NCBI GenBank assembly: GCA_029204225.1
Contig: CM055103.1
Span: 39,672,125 to 39,736,124, forward strand
DNA length: 64,000 bases
Reading direction: 5' to 3'
Origin: Diphasiastrum complanatum
Taxonomy: Eukaryota; Streptophyta; Lycopodiopsida; Lycopodiales; Lycopodiaceae
Position numbers and translations under genes: made by a program. Of the stretch, positions 13,691-40,555 are shown piece by piece. Below the pieces are notes generated by a model. That model did not search any database, was not told where the DNA came from, and saw only the letters and a list, made by a program, of their open reading frames with translations. How positions within the stretch are numbered: the stretch's first letter is position 1; each line of letters begins with the position of its first letter.

Positions 13691-14335
13691 ATGTGCAAGC
13701 TAAAGAAAGAATATTATCTATTGAACTTGGCCTTCCACGTTTGGTATGAGAAAATAGATGCTGGAAAACTAAGCAAATATTTATCAAATTTGGGAAAGGC
13801 TCATTGGAGAGTAACCAAGAGGGTGGTTCGATATCTCAAAAACTCTGTAGCCTATGGGCTATTGTGTGATGGGAGGAATTCACATACAAGTGGATGTACA
13901 AATTCAAATTGAGTTGGTAAAATAGATGATTAGGGATTACCCACTTCAAGTCATAAATTTCATGATAGGAGGAGTGGTGATGAGCTAGTTCAATGGACAT
14001 GAGACATCAATAGCCTTTTTATCCATCAAAGTGGAGAAAATGTGCTAGATACAAGGTCATGTTGTTAAGGGGATTATTGGAGAAGGTAAGCTACACCATT
14101 AAGGGGGTGCAATAACACTCTACAACAATAATCAAGAATGTCATGATAGAAGGAGTGGTGATGAGCTAGTTCAATGGACATGAGACATCAATAGCCTTTT
14201 TATCCATCAAAGTGGAGAAAATGTGCCTAGATACAAGGTCATGTTGTTAAGGGGATTATTGAAGAAGATAAGCGACCCCATTACGGTGGTGCAATAACAC
14301 TCTACAATGATAATCAAGAATGTCAGAGGTCACAA
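13691..14335 (+). mobile_element. Copia RNase H relic with internal duplication
   Basis: The first part reads through a phrase like LSNLGKAHWRVTKRVVRYL, the 'NPG..HW.A.KR.LRYL' signature at the start of the Copia RNase H region. After stops, the later part has pieces matching 'GG..SW.SK...ALS..EAEY' and 'ITLYNDNQ'. A segment of about 184 bp (13960-14143 and 14144-14330) is duplicated in tandem. Stops and frameshifts throughout make it non-functional. Integrase and RT are missing upstream. Confidence 0.6.
13960..14330 (+). repeat. Tandem duplication, about 184-bp unit
   Basis: Two nearly identical copies contain 'ggagtggtgatgagctagtt' and 'aaggtcatgttgttaagggg'. They differ by about a dozen substitutions and a few single-base indels. 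The duplication lies wholly inside decayed RNase H sequence. Confidence 0.9.
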
Positions 14336-16135
14336 CAGATTCACCCATGGAGGGAAGATGTTTTTCATTTTAGCACTTTTCTAACAATGAAATTCTTGGT
14401 TGATATTTTTCATTTTAGCACTATCCTAACACTGAGATTCTTGTAGATAGAAAAAGAAGGTTTAAATTTCATATAGCATAGATAGTGCATCATAACTTTT
14501 GAAACATATAAGCTTTGTGTTGAGGGAGTTGGTATTGAGTTTATTTGAAGCTCATATTTCTCTCCTGTGAATAGTTAGTTGGACTAACAATTTTTGGCAT
14601 GCACTTGAGTCTTGACATATTTTCAAATGTACAAAGTGGCAAGTAAACTATGCACATCACAACTTTCTATCTTGGCTTGTCAATAGGCATTTGATGTATC
14701 TTGACTTTTCATTTTGCCATTAATTTGCGATCATAGAATCAATAAATTGCATCATGGTTGTATTGCTTCATAGATTTGGTGAGGAGTGTCAAATTATAAT
14801 TGCATTAATTTTTTTGAGTGGTGAACATATATCATGACTAGACACTGTGCTCGCCACGTGTCCATTCTATTTGATTTCTTCACTTTTTTCATGATTTATA
14901 ATGAGTTATTATATTCATATCTAATTCTTTGTAGATACACTATCATCAATAAGGACCGATGTGTCTAATATTGAGGCCTTCATTATATTTTGCTTCTTCC
15001 CAATTTCCATAAAACACAAATTTGCATATGTATGGCTTACTAGAGAACGAAATCAGTTAAGATTCATATATGTAACCACGAGCATAAATTTGAAGAGCAT
15101 ATTTCAAAATCTCCACAAAAACTTCCTCAATTCTGTATTGCTATGTTGAATAATGCTTTTGAGAGCATGCAATTAAGTTTGATACAACGAAGAACTTCCA
15201 ATTTACATCCCAACCTTTGATCCTTTGATCCTTATTGTGTTTAGAGACTTTGTTGCTAAGAACAAGAGTTTGTTGCCTCATACTTTTTATTATAGTGTAC
15301 AAGTGCTCACTGCGGCCTCACTAACCAAGACTTTCAATTAGCGTAAGCTCTTATAAGAGCTAGAAGACATGGAAATACTAAAACTTTTGATGTAGATTCT
15401 TGATTTTTAGAAAATAGAAAGTTTCAAAGAGAACATGGGCTAGACACTTTTCCTGCTTTTCCTTCTAAAAATGCAACAACATATCCCTCACAAAAGAACT
15501 ATATACAAAACATGCCATACAAATCTAGATATTTGAAACACTCCGCCTAATGACAAACCAAAGATTTATATTATAAAGAAACAAAATAGTTTAAGCAAGA
15601 GCCCAAGTTGTAGATGGGCTACCAAATTTTCCACAAGTAAATGTTGTACATTCAAACATTTATTAAGATGAAATGCGCCTTTCAAATATATTTATCTTGT
15701 CATATTTTCTCCAGTTTTAATTCATCATTGATTTGTCATAGTATCAATGACGTGTTTTGATTGTGTTGTATTTTGTTTTTATCTCTTGTATGTCCTTATT
15801 TGTTATTCGTTGGAGTCAAACCCCTGATTTTAGAGAGAGGAAAAGAAGTCCTAACTAACTCACTACTTATTGAAGTGCTCAAATTATGTTATATTAGTAT
15901 CTGGTATCATTACATGGAACTCTTGTATGATTATGGTTTATTTTCTCACTATGTTGTTGATGTAGATATTTTCTTCAAGCATTGCACCCCTCAAATGTTG
16001 CTTTGATGAAGCATATTAGTGGTGACAAGTATTGACTGTGATATTTATTTCATATTCCAAAAACTATCAAAGTATTGTTTGATAAATTTGTTGAATTCTA
16101 TTGATTAATAATATTATCTATTTGAAAAATTGCAG
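14336..16135. other. Region upstream of the channel gene; no gene recognised
   Basis: A 51-bp direct repeat ('ttttcattttagcact') lies at about 14355-14440. A short open stretch at 15761-16006 shows no recognisable domain. The last bases (16120-16135, 'aaaaattgcag') form a good splice acceptor for the channel exon, so part of this may be intron. Confidence 0.4.
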
Positions 16136-30941
<14,806 letters not shown>

Positions 30942-32240
30942 CGAGACCCTCTTCTCTGCCATGAATTTGAGATAATGAAATATGAACTTTTGCTGATTAA
31001 ATAGCTACATTTTGAAGTTCAAAACCCTTGATTCGAATAGGAGAAGCTCGCATATGAATTCTCTTGTATTGAAGATAAAAATATATACAGAACACACAAG
31101 AATGTACATTTAAGCCCAGCTTCACCATGATGTAATAGTGTCCAAAGTGGACAAAACAGTATCTCTATCTAATTAGTCCCAACTTCCAAGGGCATAGACT
31201 TTGAAAATAGAAAGAGAAACATAAACCCCAACTTTAAGATGATGTAAATTTGTATTCTCAAGCTAAAGCTAAAGGCAACTTAGCAAAGTGAGTGTGAAAT
31301 ACAATGCATTCTGCATTGCTTTTTCTAAAAAAAAAGTTCTGTTTCAGTTTGAAGTTCGTGAATTCCAATTCACAACTTCACATAATTTTAGTGTTGGACA
31401 TTGATTTTCAAAATCATCAAAGAGAGAATCTTTTAAGGCTTTTTAAGTTTGGCTCACCATACTTTCAATTTCACTATCATGACAGAAAGCTTCATGTAAT
31501 TTTCCAGATTCTGTGCTTTTCAAACTTCAAAGCAAATTTCAATTGAAAAATTCGATTTGAAAATCATGTGTTTAATTGAAAGCCATATATATTATTTCTT
31601 AATGCTGTTCAAGGTTTTTCAAGGAAAATGACGACATTATCACGGGTTTAACCAACGTTCTTTATATAACTTGAAAATGAATAATTTTTTTTATAAAGTT
31701 GTGAAAACTCCCTGAGTTGAGGTCTCCTTTTGCACAATCCACGGGCTATTCCAACATTCCTTGCATACGCTCCCTCTGGTGTATGCAAACTACGGAAGAG
31801 TGTTGAGGCAGCGTGAGCAGTCAGGGTGCTAATTTACAGCGATCCTTGGGATTATTGGTGCACTCTGCACCCGTCAGAGAGGCCCGCACATCAGAGGCCC
31901 AGAAAGTGCAGTCTGCTCGCATCTGGTCTAGGTCCAGGTCGCCTGACAATGGCAGTTTGTGATTGTCGTAGGAGGGGTGCGGCAGCCGCTCAGTTCAAGA
32001 AGTGCCCGTTTGATGAGAGGCGCATCAGATCAGCGCATGAAGAAGTGTGCTGGAGGGCATCACCATCTATGAACTGGTAGAAACGACGCAGTATTTGTTC
32101 ATCCGGGTGGTGAAAGGCAAATACTTCAGCGCACAACATTCTGGCTGCTGATCCGCGCATCAAATTCGCGCTGCGTCAGTCTGTGCGAGTTTAATGATCA
32201 GATTTTTGACGCGTCTGACAGAACGCGTCAGAGCTTGTTT
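30942..32240. other. Downstream of CNGC; 3' UTR and unassigned DNA
   Basis: The first few hundred bases are probably the CNGC 3' UTR ('gataatgaaatatg' near 30972 is only a weak poly(A)-signal candidate). From about 31750 the sequence is GC-richer. It has an open stretch at 31826-32080 with no known domain and is probably internal retroelement DNA attached to the primer-site-like sequence at about 32255. Confidence 0.35.
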
Positions 32241-32480
32241 GGCTCCGATATTGGCTCTGATAATATGTAAAGAATTTGGGCCTCAGGGCCACCACACACA
32301 CACACGTACCACGTGAGCGTACTCAGATCCCAACCCCAGTCGCCTAGTCACCCGCCTTCCGTATAACCCCCAAAAGAGCTGGTACAAGGGGATAGAGGAT
32401 ATAGAGATACCCCAACTTATATATGGAAGATTTCAAGGGCAAGCAGTTACTCATGGGATATTAAGAATTCTCAAGGCCTT
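32240..32480 (-). mobile_element. Possible LTR end with primer-site-like sequence
   Basis: Read on the minus strand, '...aaattctttaca' is followed closely by 'tattatcagagccaat', which resembles a mutated TGGTATCAGAGCC primer site. This suggests the end of an LTR whose body extends to higher coordinates. No partner LTR or gag was identified. Confidence 0.3.
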
Positions 32481-32904
32481 CACTGGGCGCTCAAGCCCAC
32501 AGCACTTTCCTGTGCGTGGCTTGCAACTAAACATTTTGCAACAAATTGCTATCCAAAGTCAACAACAAATTGCTATCCAAAGTCAACAGTAGCTCTATCT
32601 AAGTGGAGCACGACCCCAATGGCATAGACGTTGAGATTATAAACGTTAGCATTTCAACTGTAACAATAAGAGTAAGTAGATTTGAAAAAATTCCTAAGCT
32701 GTGGCATTAAAACAACTCTTCTTATCATTCAGAAGCACCCTTCCTGCAACAAGTGGTATGCCATTCTAGAATAGATTCTTGTGCAGCCATTTGACAACAT
32801 TTCAAAAGCATTAAAAAATGTTTCTAACTTTGAAATATATCTATATCTACATCTACATATATACACAGGCACAGGCACATATACATATAGGCTGAGGCGG
32901 GGGT

Positions 32905-33490
32905 AGATGCTCGTTCTGTTTCGGAACGCGTTCCGGGTAGTTGCCCTCTCCGAAACGGAACGTACCTGTTTTGTTTTGTTCTCATACATGTTTTTTTTTT
33001 CCCAGAACGTGCATAATTTCTGTTGCTGATCAGTAGTAGTCAATCGTTGTTGGGCTGAGAGTAATAATGTGTTTTTCGGCTGATATGATTCTTTGAGCTG
33101 CGGTTTAGCTTCTTCTGATTATTGGTCCAGGCCTGTGGTGTGGTGTATGTGTGTGGATGGCGTTTGTGCTGCACGTACCAGCCACGAAAAGAAAGAAATG
33201 AAATTCCAATATTTTGATGATCATCAAATATTTTAGCACACAAGACAGTCTAAACATGGAGACTGGACTGGATTTTGTGAAGCCGTAAGTTATTTCTGTT
33301 ACGCATCGAACAACCCAATGAAAAACTCTTGACGCAGAAGAAATTGATTGTCATTGTTATGCCTAATTCTGTGTGCTTGGATAACACTGTAATCCAACAT
33401 ATAAATTATAAAAATAGCTCGCTCTGTACAGGACGGAGCAGAACGTTCCGAACCAGAAGGTTTGGGACGGGCATCTAGAACGAGCAATAC
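32905..33490. repeat. Element-like segment with inverted 'gctcgttct' ends and GGAACGCGTTCC palindrome
   Basis: The segment starts with 'gctcgttctgtttcgg' and ends with the inverted 'ctagaacgagc', with GAACG-rich motifs near both ends. Near the left end, 'cgttctgtttcgga' and 'tccgaaacggaacg' form a 14-bp inverted pair around GGAACGCGTTCC. It could be a small non-autonomous DNA transposon, but no target duplication is evident. Confidence 0.3.
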
Positions 33491-33899
33491 AGATATCGGC
33501 ACATCATAGTTCCATAGCGTGTGGAACTGGTTCTATACTGAATGTGGAATAATCTCCAAAGGTCCATACGGAAATGATTTGCATTTTCATATTCTTGACA
33601 TAAAAAGCGTTCTAAACAAACTTGCTGTAACCTAGCTACCTTTTTCATTGTCAGTAAGTGGCACCAACAATAAAAAGGGAGAACATTTCCATTAATTTAT
33701 GAACTGTCTATCTACGTCAAGCACTTCAAAAAACATTTGCTTTGTATTTTTCTTTTGCAAGCTGTAAAGATACTATTATATTTTCACAAATGTAAAAATA
33801 CAAAAGGGAAAAAAGGCATCACCAGCCAGTTCACATCCGTGCCCCAAAACGGCAAACTATACAAGTATCTCACTCCACGCAGGGAGGCATTCCTAAACT

Positions 33900-34132
33900 T
33901 AAAACAATTAAGTAATATGCATGATAAAAGTAGCAAAACGGAGACAAGTAGCAGCTGTGACGGAAGGTGCCGAGCCCTCAAAAACCTGTTGATTTCGGGC
34001 AGTCCAGATCTTCCATAACACCGCTAGCCTGAAGACATGCCAGAAAGTAAGCTGAGATAACCTTAATTGGAAGAATATGACAGCTGTAACAACTTCACAC
34101 ATTAGATGAACCTTACACTCTGTAAGGTTCAA
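33900..34132 (-). mobile_element. LINE C-terminal fragment (zf-RVT-like)
   Basis: The minus strand reads FWHVFRLAVLWKIWTARNQ followed by QVFEG. This is the typical 'W....LW.IW..RN..VFEG' end of plant L1-type ORF2. The fragment is short, with no RT upstream. Confidence 0.55.
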
Positions 34133-34264
34133 GGTTCCTCTTAAAAAATGGATTTACCAGAGGTAAAAAATGATTGATGTTTTGATCAACAGTAATTTTT
34201 TTACCTAATGTAAAACAATTTCACTTATTGTAAACAGAAAATTATTACCTTATGTATCAAACTT

Positions 34265-34823
34265 TTACTTACAGTAAAAAATCAGTACATCATGCAAAAA
34301 ATACCAGCAACATATATACAATGTACGACTCCTGAGGATGTTTGGATTAAGACTTCTCTCTACAAATTGATCTTCCACAACAACAGCGGATTGACTATGC
34401 TTTTTTAACATGAACTGAAATTTTGTGATTCCCAGATAATCACTTTGAAACATGTACAAACGGTCTTCTAGCTGTTTGGAGTGCATTGTGAAGATATTGT
34501 AGAGGGAAATTCCAAGATTGTCTTCTTCGTCGGGAGCTTTAAAAGAAGATTGCAATCTGGCTTTCAGGGACGAGTTATTGGCAACTGCTACTTCTGGCAC
34601 AATCGTTGACACTGATGAATCTGCGGAATGATCAGACAAGTGAACCCCTCCAATTGCCTTCGTTGGAGAACTCTAACAAGTCATCAACCTGAAATGTATC
34701 AGGTCCAAAACCCACAGCCGCGTCTAGCTCATCAGCTTTGCATAATCTCAGCTTGGCAACACCATAACTAGTGTACTGAGCGCTGCCATGATGCAATCTT
34801 AGAAAACTAAGGGTGTCCTCCAT
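34265..34823 (-). pseudogene. GATA-transcription-factor-like N-terminal exon, frameshifted
   Basis: An ATG at 34823 opens a frame with LRLHHGS and then DTFQVDDLLEFSNE. This resembles the conserved '(F.)VDDLLDFSNE' near the N-terminus of class A plant GATA factors. The natural continuation (IGG...SDHSADSSVST) lies in the +1 frame, so one base has been gained or lost near 34655. The downstream frame stays open to 34265. No GATA zinc finger (C-X2-C-X18-C-X2-C) is visible in the window, so this is at best a gene fragment. The alternative is an unrelated protein with a similar acidic motif. Confidence 0.4.
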
Positions 34824-35097
34824 GCTTTTGAAAAGCAGTTGCTCGGTCGTTCTTTTGGAAGAAACATTACTTTACTTCAATGCAATTGTAACAACGTAGT
34901 GATACTGTGAAAACAGTTTCGTAGTTTGAGACTGAAATGGCAAACATGAAAGTTTTCAGGTTCAACAAACTGAAGAACTGGAACTGCAGATCTAACGCGC
35001 AAAAGTTGAAGTTTCAGCCTGAAAAATCGTAGAAGAAGCCAGCACAAGTTAATGTACTATTGCACGAGCGAAGATCACAAGTGAATGCCTTCGTACA

Positions 35098-35260
35098 TCA
35101 AGAAAATAAGAGCTCTTCAGCATCCTTGAACACACTACGTTGGATCTCAACATATTTCTCAGCTTCAAGCCATTCTACAAAGTCTAGCTCCGCTTTTTCT
35201 TGGTACTCCAAGACCTTCACTTCCTCAGCAGGAAAATCCACTGATTGGAAATCATTGTCT
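35098..35260 (-). CDS. Unidentified terminal exon of an acidic protein
   Basis: A minus-strand frame opens at an acceptor-like 'gatttcag' (35261-35268). It reads about 54 codons (DNDFQSVDFPAEEVKVLEYQ and so on, rich in E/K) to a TGA at 35098-35100. Composition and the flanking acceptor look like a real exon, but I do not recognise the family. It may belong with the acidic coding pieces at 36785-37255 on the same strand, or may be a transposed gene fragment. Confidence 0.35.
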
Positions 35261-35341
35261 CTGAAATCTCACCAAAAACGTTTGACGTGGATTTAAAGGA
35301 GGAGCAATTAATGACATGGTAAAATCTTTGAGTACATAAAG

Positions 35342-35533
35342 GTGACACAACCACTTCTATCATTCCCAGGTACCAGAAAGACCTTTTTGACCATTGCTTT
35401 CTTACAAATCTTTATGGCCAAATATCCAAGTGAAAGGGTATTGATCACTGACCCCAGAAGGCATGCAGCTTCCTTGGGTCTCCGAGATAAGGAAATGGGC
35501 AGTGAAGCCAATTCCTTTACACAACCTGTATAA
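35342..35533 (+). pseudogene. SNF2 helicase fragment, CLSY/DRD1-like
   Basis: The + strand reads LLSFPGTRKTFLTIAFLQIF, then MAKYPSERVLIT. CLSY/DRD1-type remodelers, which act in RNA-directed DNA methylation, have 'SH(A/P)PGSGKT..TI.FLQS(F/Y)L..(F/Y)P..RPLI..P' here (helicase motifs I and Ia). The Walker A lysine-threonine is kept but GSGKT is GTRKT. After Ia the similarity fades and no other helicase motif follows, so it is an isolated fragment. Confidence 0.45.
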
Positions 35534-35637
35534 AGCCCATAAAACTATAGAGAAGAATGTGGTTAAAAGTTTTTTAGATGAAGGGCATTTCCCACGCACA
35601 AAGAACACGAGGATACTTCTCCCAACAATCTTCTAGT

Positions 35638-35640
<3 letters not shown>

Positions 35641-35690
<50 letters not shown>
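35641..35690. repeat. (GA)25 microsatellite
   Basis: Uninterrupted GA repeat. Confidence 0.97.
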
Positions 35691-35692
<2 letters not shown>

Positions 35693-35749
35693 AGATATAA
35701 TCTCCTTTGCAGTGTATGCTTACATTTTTGAATACTCAATTTCAAGACC

Positions 35750-36490
35750 TTCCACCAGGCTCATACTTTTCTAAATATGATTGAAGTTCAGCATATTTAT
35801 TCTAATGTAACCCCATTTCTTGTGATGGTGTTTAGGCTCGACCTATCGCACCTCTGATTGTCAAAAATATATTTTATACACTCAACTATACCACGACCAC
35901 CCTTATCCAAGAGAATATTATATTTAAAAGTCCTTTCCCAAAAGAAACCTTGATTATCCAAAGCACAGTTCAATTCTCATTTTTTTAGCATCCAAAGCAG
36001 CAACAAGTCCAACTAAATCAAAGGTAAAATTTGTACAAAATGATAATCCCCTAACCCTAAACCTTGGATAACGAACCTTGGACAAAGGAGACTTTGTTAG
36101 CTAGGATAAAGGAAAAGTTCTAGAAAACTTGCCTGGTATTTGTGATTTCACAATTTTTTTGAAACTTATGCCTAGACAACATAAGGCACTTGGATTACCT
36201 GAGAAGACATGTACAAATAATAGAACGAAGCTAGAGGCCTCATTGACAAGGATATGTATTGATCCCTGTCTGTCCTTAGATTGGTTTGTCATTTGAGGAA
36301 AGTAAATTTGGAGGATTCCTGTTGTAGCACAACATGCAATTTTCCGAGCATTCATAATTGGTCAAAAGCACAAAGTCTTTGTTTATCGCCTTGTGGCAGA
36401 AATAAATGCAGAGAAAAAGATTAAGAAGGCTTCAACTCACAAAGAGTGGCTCTCAAAAAGTCTCATCCTACGATCCGATCAGACCCTCAT
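35750..36490. other. Intergenic, nothing recognised
   Basis: AT-rich DNA with an 84-codon minus-strand open stretch (36101-36355) of unknown character. Confidence 0.35.
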
Positions 36491-36491
36491 G

Positions 36492-36495
<4 letters not shown>

Positions 36496-36562
<67 letters not shown>
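36496..36562. repeat. (TA)n microsatellite
   Basis: About 33 uninterrupted TA units. Confidence 0.97.
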
Positions 36563-36565
<3 letters not shown>

Positions 36566-36784
36566 ATGCCACCTAAACAAGGTTGAAAGAGCATTTTTTG
36601 CCCGGAGCAACCAGATTCTCATTTTTTGCCCAAACAAATTTTGCCTTCAGTTTAGTTGGACTTGTTGCTGCTCTGGATGTTAAACAAATAGGACTTGAAC
36701 TGTGCTTTGGATAATCGAGATATCTTTTCGACAAGGTTAAATGATGTACGAGCTTTTGTATGAGATTTATTCAGATGTGGTTTA

Positions 36785-37255
36785 GGGTTTCAGCAGCGTA
36801 GATCCTAAGTGTGATGAAATTGACTTTTTCAATTTCTACTACCACATAGTCTTGGCAGATATTTGCTTGTGTTCAAATTCATCTTCAATTGGGTATGTTA
36901 TTTCATATTTATCTCTCAGAAAGCAATCAACACCATTTTTCGGAAGGCTTGACACAGAATCTTCAAGTTCGTAACTGGTCTTGCACACTTTAGCTTCATC
37001 TCCCAGTTCTTTTTCTGCGGTTTCAGCATCGTAGATCTTAAGTGTGATGAAATTGACTTTTTCAATTTCTACTACCACATAGTCTTGGCAGGTATTTGCT
37101 TGTGTTCAAATTCATCTTTAATTGGGTATGTTATTTCATATTTACCTCTCAGAAAGCAATCAACACCATTTTTTGGAAGGCTTGACACAGAATCTTCAAG
37201 TTCATAACTGGTCTTGCACACTTTAGCTTCATCTCCCAGTTCTTTTTCTGCAAGA
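36785..37255 (-). repeat. Tandem duplication (about 235 bp) of an acidic coding segment
   Basis: Two copies lie at about 36785-37020 and 37021-37255 and are about 97% alike. On the minus strand each encodes ELGDEAKVCKTSYELEDSVS followed by LPKNGVDCFLR and YPI(E/K)DEFEHKQ, then a VVEIEKVNFITL piece in another frame. The period is not a multiple of three, so the copies cannot be read through in one frame. The protein family was not recognised. The segment is probably a duplicated exon of a decayed gene. Confidence 0.7.
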
Positions 37256-37486
37256 GAACCTTAGATGTTCCTATTGCGAAAGGAGGCTTTATGTTGAACC
37301 TTCTTTTCAACCTTACCAAAGGCAGTGTCCTTAGTGAAGAGTTCTGCATAGGCCCAATCAACACCATTTTCAGACTATTGAGACTAATCTGGTTATGGTG
37401 ACCTAATCGCAAGACCTACTTGCGTTTCTCTCAGCAATCCTTCGAACTACTAAGCAAGACTGTGTCATTCACTACAGGGAACCAAA

Positions 37487-37556
37487 AGACCTACACACCA
37501 CTATGTCTTGATGAGATCCGTTGAAGTTGTAGCATAAGTAATTAGTTAGTTGAAGT
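37487..37556 (-). repeat. Displaced copy of the 44-kb tandem repeat unit
   Basis: It contains 'ctacacaccactatgtcttg', 'atgagatc' and, inverted relative to that, sequence matching 'aactaattacttatgctaca'. These are the same phrases that make up the units at 43930-44330. Only one rearranged unit is present here. Confidence 0.6.
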
Positions 37557-38250
37557 GTCTCTGAAATCATGTTTAACGTCAAACTTTGGACGAACGTTCT
37601 GGGCTAATCGTTGGTCCGTTCCTTGTCCTATCTGTCCTCACGGGTTCCTAGCAAGCTTTTCCACTGGCCGAAACAGACGACACTTGAAACGGATTCCATT
37701 TGGAGAAACGGGGCCGTCGGATGGAAAGCTACAAAATTAGTCCATTTCGCATGACCTAATTGCGTTTCTCTTTTATCGAAGAGCCATTTTGACCAACGAT
37801 ACCCAAATCAAACAAGGCCAATTCCAATGGTCGTATCGGGTTCACGAAACTGTGGACTGTATTCCTGGACCATTTGGGTCAATCCCAAATGTTTTCAGGT
37901 CCCGACTGACGAAGTGCCACTAAAGCCCTGTTTAATGTCGAACTTTGGAGGGACGTTCTGGGCTGACTACGGTCCATTCCTTGTCCTATCTGTCCTCACA
38001 GGTTCCTAATAAGCTTGTCCACTGGCCGAAACAGACGGCACCTGAAACATATCCCGTTTGGAAAAACGGGACCGTTGAACGGAAAGCTGCAAAACTAGTC
38101 CATTTCCATGACCTAATTGCATTTCTCTCCCATCGAAGAGCCATTTTGACCAAACGATACCTGAATCGAACAAGGTCAAGTTCGTTAGGTCCGTATCGGA
38201 TTCACGTTCCTATGGATTGTATTCCTGGACAATTTTGGTCCAGGAATCAT
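37557..38250 (+). repeat. Direct repeat, about 362-bp period
   Basis: Copy 1 (about 37557-37880) and copy 2 (about 37919-38242) share 'cttgtcctatctgtcctcac', 'ccactggccgaaacagac', 'agagccattttgacca' and 'gtattcctggac'. They differ at roughly 15% of sites. Short open stretches cross it but differ between the copies, so it is probably non-coding. It may be part of an LTR. Confidence 0.8.
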
Positions 38251-38571
38251 GATTTCTACACAAGCACTTGGACATTTACCACTTATGTCCACTTTGAACA
38301 AACTCCCACTTCTACTTGTGGGATTTCTTTGAGCGTGGGGTGTGGCACCACTTTGCTATTCCAACATCAAGAGCACCTAACCCACTCAATAATAGCTCAA
38401 ATTCAATGCCCAACATGTGATTTTGGTGCTTATTGCTTGCATTTTGACTCCAAGACATCGAACAGCTCAAATTTGGTGCTTGTCACTAATCATTAGACTC
38501 AACCAGTTTCAAGTTTTCCGTAGCATTAGGATTTGTCGACTTCGACCCCTTACCAATGGAGTTGACCCCTG

Positions 38572-39041
<470 letters not shown>

Positions 39042-39378
39042 TCTGGTAGATGCAACTACAACTACACGTTATTTTGAAATAATAATCATATACATCTTTG
39101 ATGCATGTGACTCAAAATCTTTTTCAATCTCATAAAAGATTGACGTATAGTTGTAAAGTTTAGATTATTGATGGCAATGATGTGTTCATTTTTCAATACA
39201 AACCTTTGAGAGTTTTATTAATCAACAACTTGAATGATTATGTGTCACATATTTTAGATGGTTGCATTATATGCAATGGAATTATCATTTCATTTTAGGA
39301 TAAATATTTTACCATTATAAAAAAATTATTTCATTATAAGTGTATTCATATGCATTGAATTGTTTTTCAAATTGTAGA

Positions 39379-40125
39379 GAGAAGACAAAAACCAACCAAA
39401 ATTCATGAAGCTGAAAAGGTGTCTCAACGTAGAAGTGAACAACCTCATAAGGTATGTAGTGTGTTTTTTGCTCAATATGTAATATATAAATTCTGAATTT
39501 TTACTATCTTTTTAAACAAAAGTCACTTTTGATTCAGATGAGCACGAAAGTGAAAGAAAGTGTGGAGAAGCACGATATTCATTGTAAAAATGATAATGTG
39601 GGTTGTGGCAAAAAAAAAAATGAAGGTATGGTCAATGTTTTAAGACTATTTGCACATACAATTCGAATTAGAGATATTTGATCTTTACTAATTTTTGTAT
39701 TTTTTTAATATTAGGATTTATCAGAATTTGACCATCACAATATAAAAAAATAAAAAAAATAAATAAAAAAACTTCTTCAAAGATGTTTCACAAGTGAAAA
39801 AAAGGTCTTTTATTTAGATGTATTATATGATATTGAATTTGATGTAAATTTTATTCTAATAAATTGTAATCAATTATGGTTGTGTAATTATGAAGTCTAT
39901 TTTATCACGATTGTTTTTTTACAGGTGTACGACATAGAAGATTTTGATTTACATGACCAAGAAACCATTTTAATGCGATATTTTAATTTACGTACAATAG
40001 ATGAATTGCACGGCAAATTAAAAGAGCATTATAATAGTTTAAAGGATTTAAGAAAAAAATCTAGGTGTGAAAAAACGTTCATACACCTGCTTGAGAGAAG
40101 AATTAGTATATTGTCTTCTATATGA
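39379..40125 (+). CDS. Possible small three-exon gene or gene fragment, unidentified
   Basis: Three open segments are bounded by splice-like signals. The first is about 39379-39451 (after 'aattgtag', before GTATGT), the second about 39539-39625 (after 'gattcag', starting ATGAGCACG, before GTATGG), and the third 39925-40125 (after 'tttacag'). The third reads VYDIEDFDLHDQETILMRYF, then LRTIDELHGKLKEHYNSL and RKKSRCEKTF, and ends in a stop. The frame is charged and helical. I do not recognise the family. The setting is strongly AT-rich and no promoter is evident. It could be a captured gene fragment. Confidence 0.3.
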
Positions 40126-40555
40126 AGGCAATATAGTTGTTCATAAAAAAAGAAAAGAGATGTTTGCTATTGGAGGACATTGAAGGTAATATGTAAGTAT
40201 GTTGGCTCGTAAAACAATTAGGGAAATATATAAAGGCAAAATGGTTGTTCGTAAAAACAAAAGAGATATTTGGTATTGGAGGATATTGAAATTAATATGT
40301 AAGTATGTTGTCTTTTGGTTGTTATAATTCAAGTTACATGAATTTTTTTGTTTTGTGACTAGTAAGAAACATAGATTTTATAAATATTGAAAAAAACGAT
40401 TTGCCTAAATTGAAAAAGTTGTGTTTATTTTGAAAAAGTGCGGTAATATGATAATTAAAATTGTTTTTTGAAAATTTATTAGAGTTAATGGCATAATTTT
40501 TACTTCAATTATGATATATTATAAAGTTATATTTATTTTTACTTTTTTTTTTACA

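Noticed and set aside
15761-16006. Additional CNGC exon upstream
   Set aside because: It has no similarity to any CNGC N-terminus, no splice signals in phase, and lacks a clear ATG.
32905-33490. Confident DNA transposon call
   Set aside because: Only about 9-10 bp of the ends are inverted and no target-site duplication is visible. Kept only as a low-confidence repeat.
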